Source of the DNA: Cladorhizidae sp. MBARI D1340-BT2
Lineage: Eukaryota > Porifera > Demospongiae > Poecilosclerida > Cladorhizidae
Direction: 5' to 3'
Assembly (NCBI GenBank): GCA_028752905.1
Contig: JAQNBH010000002.1
Span: forward strand, 26,705,932-26,769,931
DNA length: 64,000 nt
Below are positions 61,219 to 64,000 of the stretch, piece by piece. A program made the translations under genes and the position numbers. The notes below the pieces were generated by a model. That model was not told where the DNA came from, ran no database searches, and was given only the letters and a program-made list of their open reading frames with translations. The first letter of the stretch is position 1. Every line of letters starts with the position of its first letter.

Positions 61219-63430
61219 CTTGATATTTGCCCTAATTTGGTCTATATGTTTCTCATTTTCCCCCCGAAAATCTTGTTTTTTTGCCGTGAAGCTCATAACA
61301 TTTCTACACTTTACCCAACAAAGATAATTTTTAATAGCTCTTCTAATTATCTGTCTTTTGTACGTGCCAAAATTTTGAGTACTCTAAGTATTAGCAAGTT
61401 ATGGTGATTTGAAGTGGTAAGGTTTGTGATTTTTCCTGGCGTTTTCCAGTTGCCAAAGCGGTGGCCTGCCAGTGAAAAACCACTACATTTATTGATAATC
61501 TGTTCACATGTTGCAGATAAGGGCCTTCTCTATCAGTTGACAAAATCTGGGACTTTGGTCTTGTTAATTAGGGCAGTTATGAATTGTACTCTTACTTGAT
61601 GCTAAACATGTTCTTGATATTTGCCCTAATTTGGTCTACATGTTTCTCATTTCCCCCCCGAAAATCTTGTTTTTTTGCCGTGAAGCTCATAACATTTCTA
61701 CACTTTACCCAAAAAAGATAATTTTTATATCATCGGATAGCTCTTCTAATTATCTGTCTTTTGTACGTGCCAAAATTTTGAGTACTCTAAGTATTAGCAA
61801 GTTATGGTGATTTGAAGTGTTAAGGTTTGGGATTTTTCCTGGCGTTTTCCAGTTGCCAAAGCGGTGGCCTGCCAGTGAAAAACCACTACATTTATTGATA
61901 ATCTGTTCACATGTTGCAGATAAGGGCCTTCTCTATCAGTTGACAAAATCTGGGACTTTGGTCTTGTTAATTAGGGCAGTTATGAATTGTACTCTTACTT
62001 GATGCTAAACATGTTAGCTTCGTAGATTATCCACACTTCACTGAATAGACTTGTTATACAGCTATTAAGATAGGACTCTCCAAGTGCTCTCTCTTGATAC
62101 CAAACATCCATATATTCTGCACACTTCACTGTAATGGACTTGCAAGATAGGTATCTCTCAGTGTTCTCTATCTTGAGCTAAACATGTTAGCTTCATAGAT
62201 TCTCCACACTTCACTGAATAGACTTGATATATAGCTCTAAAGGTAGGCCTCTCTCTGTTCTCTCTCTTGATACCAAACATCCGTATATTCCGCATACTTC
62301 ACAGTAATGGACTTGATAGAATCACAAGATAGGTTTCTCTCTGCTCTCTCTTGATGCTAAATAGATTCTCCACACTTCACTGAATAAACTTGATATATAG
62401 CTATTAAGATAGGTCTCTCTCTGTGCTCTCTGTTGATATCAAACATCCATAATATTCTGCACACTTTACTGTAATGGACTTGATATGATTCGAATGATAG
62501 GTTTCATTATGTGTTCTCTATCTTGATATTTGCCCTAATTTGGTCTATATGTTTCTCATTTTCCCCCCGAAAATCTTGTTTTTTTGCCGTGAAGCTCATA
62601 ACATTTCTACACTTTACCCAAAAAAGATAATTTTTATATCATCGGATAGCTCTTCTAATTATCTGTCTTTTGTACGTGCCAAAATTTTGAGTACTCTAAG
62701 TATTAGCAAGTTATGGTGATTTGAAGTGGTAAGGTTTGGGATTTTTCCTGGCGTTTTCCAGTTGCCAAAGCGGTGGCCTGCCAGTGAAAAACCACTACAT
62801 TTATTGATAATCTGTTCACATGTTGCAGATAAGGGCCTTCTCTATCAGTTGACAAAATCTGGGACTTTGGTCTTGTTAATTAGGGCAGTTATGAATTGTA
62901 CTCTTACTTGATGCTAAACATGTTAGCTTCGTAGATTATCCACACTTCACTGAATAGACTTGTTATACAGCTATTAAGATAGGACTCTCCAAGTGCTCTC
63001 TCTTGATACCAAACATCCATATATTCTGCACACTTCACTGTAATGGACTTGCAAGATAGGTATCTCTCAGTGTTCTCTATCTTGAGCTAAACATGTTAGC
63101 TTCATAGATTCTCCACACTTCACTGAATAGACTTGATATATAGCTCTAAAGGTAGGCCTCTCTCTGTTCTCTCTCTTGATACCAAACATCCGTATATTCC
63201 GCATACTTCACAGTAATGGACTTGATAGAATCACAAGATAGGTTTCTCTCTGCTCTCTCTTGATGCTAAATAGATTCTCCACACTTCACTGAATAAACTT
63301 GATATATAGCTATTAAGATAGGTCTCTCTCTGTGCTCTCTGTTGATATCAAACATCCATAATATTCTGCACACTTTACTGTAATGGACTTGATATGATTC
63401 GAATGATAGGTTTCATTATGTGTTCTCTAT
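61219..63430 (+). repeat. 2212 bp block with recombinant B modules
   Basis: B 61219-61612 (394 bp, a 9 bp deletion between 61333 and 61334), B 61613-62015, A 62016-62521, B 62522-62924, A 62925-63430. The first B is Ba-like but has TTTGTGAT as in Bb. The second follows a B-B junction and starts like Bb (C7, GGTCTACATG), yet is Ba from AACATTTC onward and has GTGTTAAGG. Confidence 0.9.
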
Positions 63431-63833
63431 CTTGATATTTGCCCTAATTTGGTCTATATGTTTCTCATTTTCCCCCCGAAAATCTTGTTTTTTTGCCGTG
63501 AAGCTCATAACATTTCTACACTTTACCCAACAAAGATAATTTTTATATCATCGGATAGCTCTTCTAATTATCTGTCTTTTGTACGTGCCAAAATTTTGAG
63601 TACTCTAAGTATTAGCAAGTTATGGTGATTTGAAGTGGTAAGGTTTGTGATTTTTCCTGGCGTTTTCCAGTTGCCAAAGCGGTGGCCTGCCAGTGAAAAA
63701 CCACTACATTTATTGATAATCTGTTCACATGTTGCAGATAAGGGCCTTCTCTATCAGTTGACAAAATCTGGGACTTTGGTCTTGTTAATTAGGGCAGTTA
63801 TGAATTGTACTCTTACTTGATGCTAAACATGTT
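63431..63833 (+). repeat. B module, start of second 2212 bp copy
   Basis: 403 bp. Matches 61219-61612 (ACCCAACAAAG, TTTGTGAT) but keeps the 9 bases lost there. The deletion therefore happened after the block was copied, or was repaired here by conversion. Confidence 0.9.
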
Positions 63834-64000
63834 CTTGATATTTGCCCTAATTTGGTCTACATGTTTCTCATTTCCCCCCCGAAAATCTTGTTTTTTTGCC
63901 GTGAAGCTCATAACATTTCTACACTTTACCCAAAAAAGATAATTTTTATATCATCGGATAGCTCTTCTAATTATCTGTCTTTTGTACGTGCCAAAATTTT
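63834..64000 (+). repeat. Partial B module at window end
   Basis: The first 167 bp of a B following a B-B junction, with the GGTCTACATG and C7 marks of 61613. It is cut by the window, so the array continues downstream. Confidence 0.95.

Larger units (their letters stand above)
1..64000. repeat. Complex satellite DNA array, whole window
   Basis: Every base falls in one of two head-to-tail modules, A (506 bp) or B (403 bp), or in a length variant of them. Module junctions can be followed without a gap from the partial A at 1-110 to the partial B at 63834-64000. The dominant period is 909 bp (A+B); other steps are 403 bp (B alone) and 1312 bp (B-B-A). No module is inverted. There is no intervening gene, transposon or unique DNA, and neither array edge is in the window. 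Such arrays are known from eukaryotic centromeric, pericentromeric and subtelomeric heterochromatin; which of these applies is not visible here. The family is not one I recognise. Confidence 0.97.

Noticed and set aside
111..64000. CRISPR array or bacterial repeat locus
   Set aside because: Units of 403-909 bp have no short repeat/unique spacer pattern and there are no cas genes.
1..64000. Ribosomal DNA spacer repeats
   Set aside because: No rRNA gene sequence occurs in 64 kb, which is far longer than normal spacers.

Overview
The whole 64 kb window is one uninterrupted head-to-tail satellite DNA array. I see no credible protein-coding gene, rRNA, tRNA, CRISPR array or unique flanking sequence, and the array runs off both ends. 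This points to a eukaryotic nuclear genome, in a centromeric, pericentromeric, subtelomeric or other heterochromatic block. The species or clade cannot be told from the sequence alone, and I do not recognise the family by name.

Two modules build everything, always in the same orientation. Module A (506 bp, reference copy 514-1019), together with the last 18 bp of the preceding B, is three dimers of 174, 178 and 172 bp. Each dimer is an a-type plus a b-type half-unit of about 77-95 bp, nearly every half starting with CTTGAT and carrying the core CACACTTCACTG or a close variant. Module B (403 bp, reference copy 111-513) is unrelated to A except at its CTTGAT edges and looks like an insert of about 385 bp that became part of the satellite. 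A+B gives the basic 909 bp unit. B also occurs in tandem without A, giving 403 bp steps. By reading junctions I count 88 B modules (87 complete, the last cut by the window end) and 56 A modules (the first cut by the window start): 56 B copies follow an A and 32 follow another B.

Layout. 1-16627: runs of 909 bp units alternate with three runs of consecutive B modules, each run headed by a B with an 11 bp deletion. 16628-50353: mainly B-B-A units of 1312 bp mixed with 909 bp units, with enlarged A modules (845 and 539 bp), one shortened A (333 bp) and several multi-kb block duplications. 50354-61218: twelve successive 909-type units with no B-B pair, including a 2706 bp block duplication marked by a 21 bp deletion. 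61219-64000: a 2212 bp block starting to repeat, built with recombinant B modules.

Two diverged B classes exist. Ba follows A; Bb follows B, with a few recombinant exceptions. They differ at about 14 positions in their first ~220 bp and are almost identical in the last ~180 bp. All inspected B-B junctions share one breakpoint, which suggests a single ancestral loss of the 506 bp A module followed by amplification. The window reads as a record of unequal exchange, gene conversion and segmental duplication at nested scales: ~85, ~175, 403, 909, 1312 and 1.6-9 kb.
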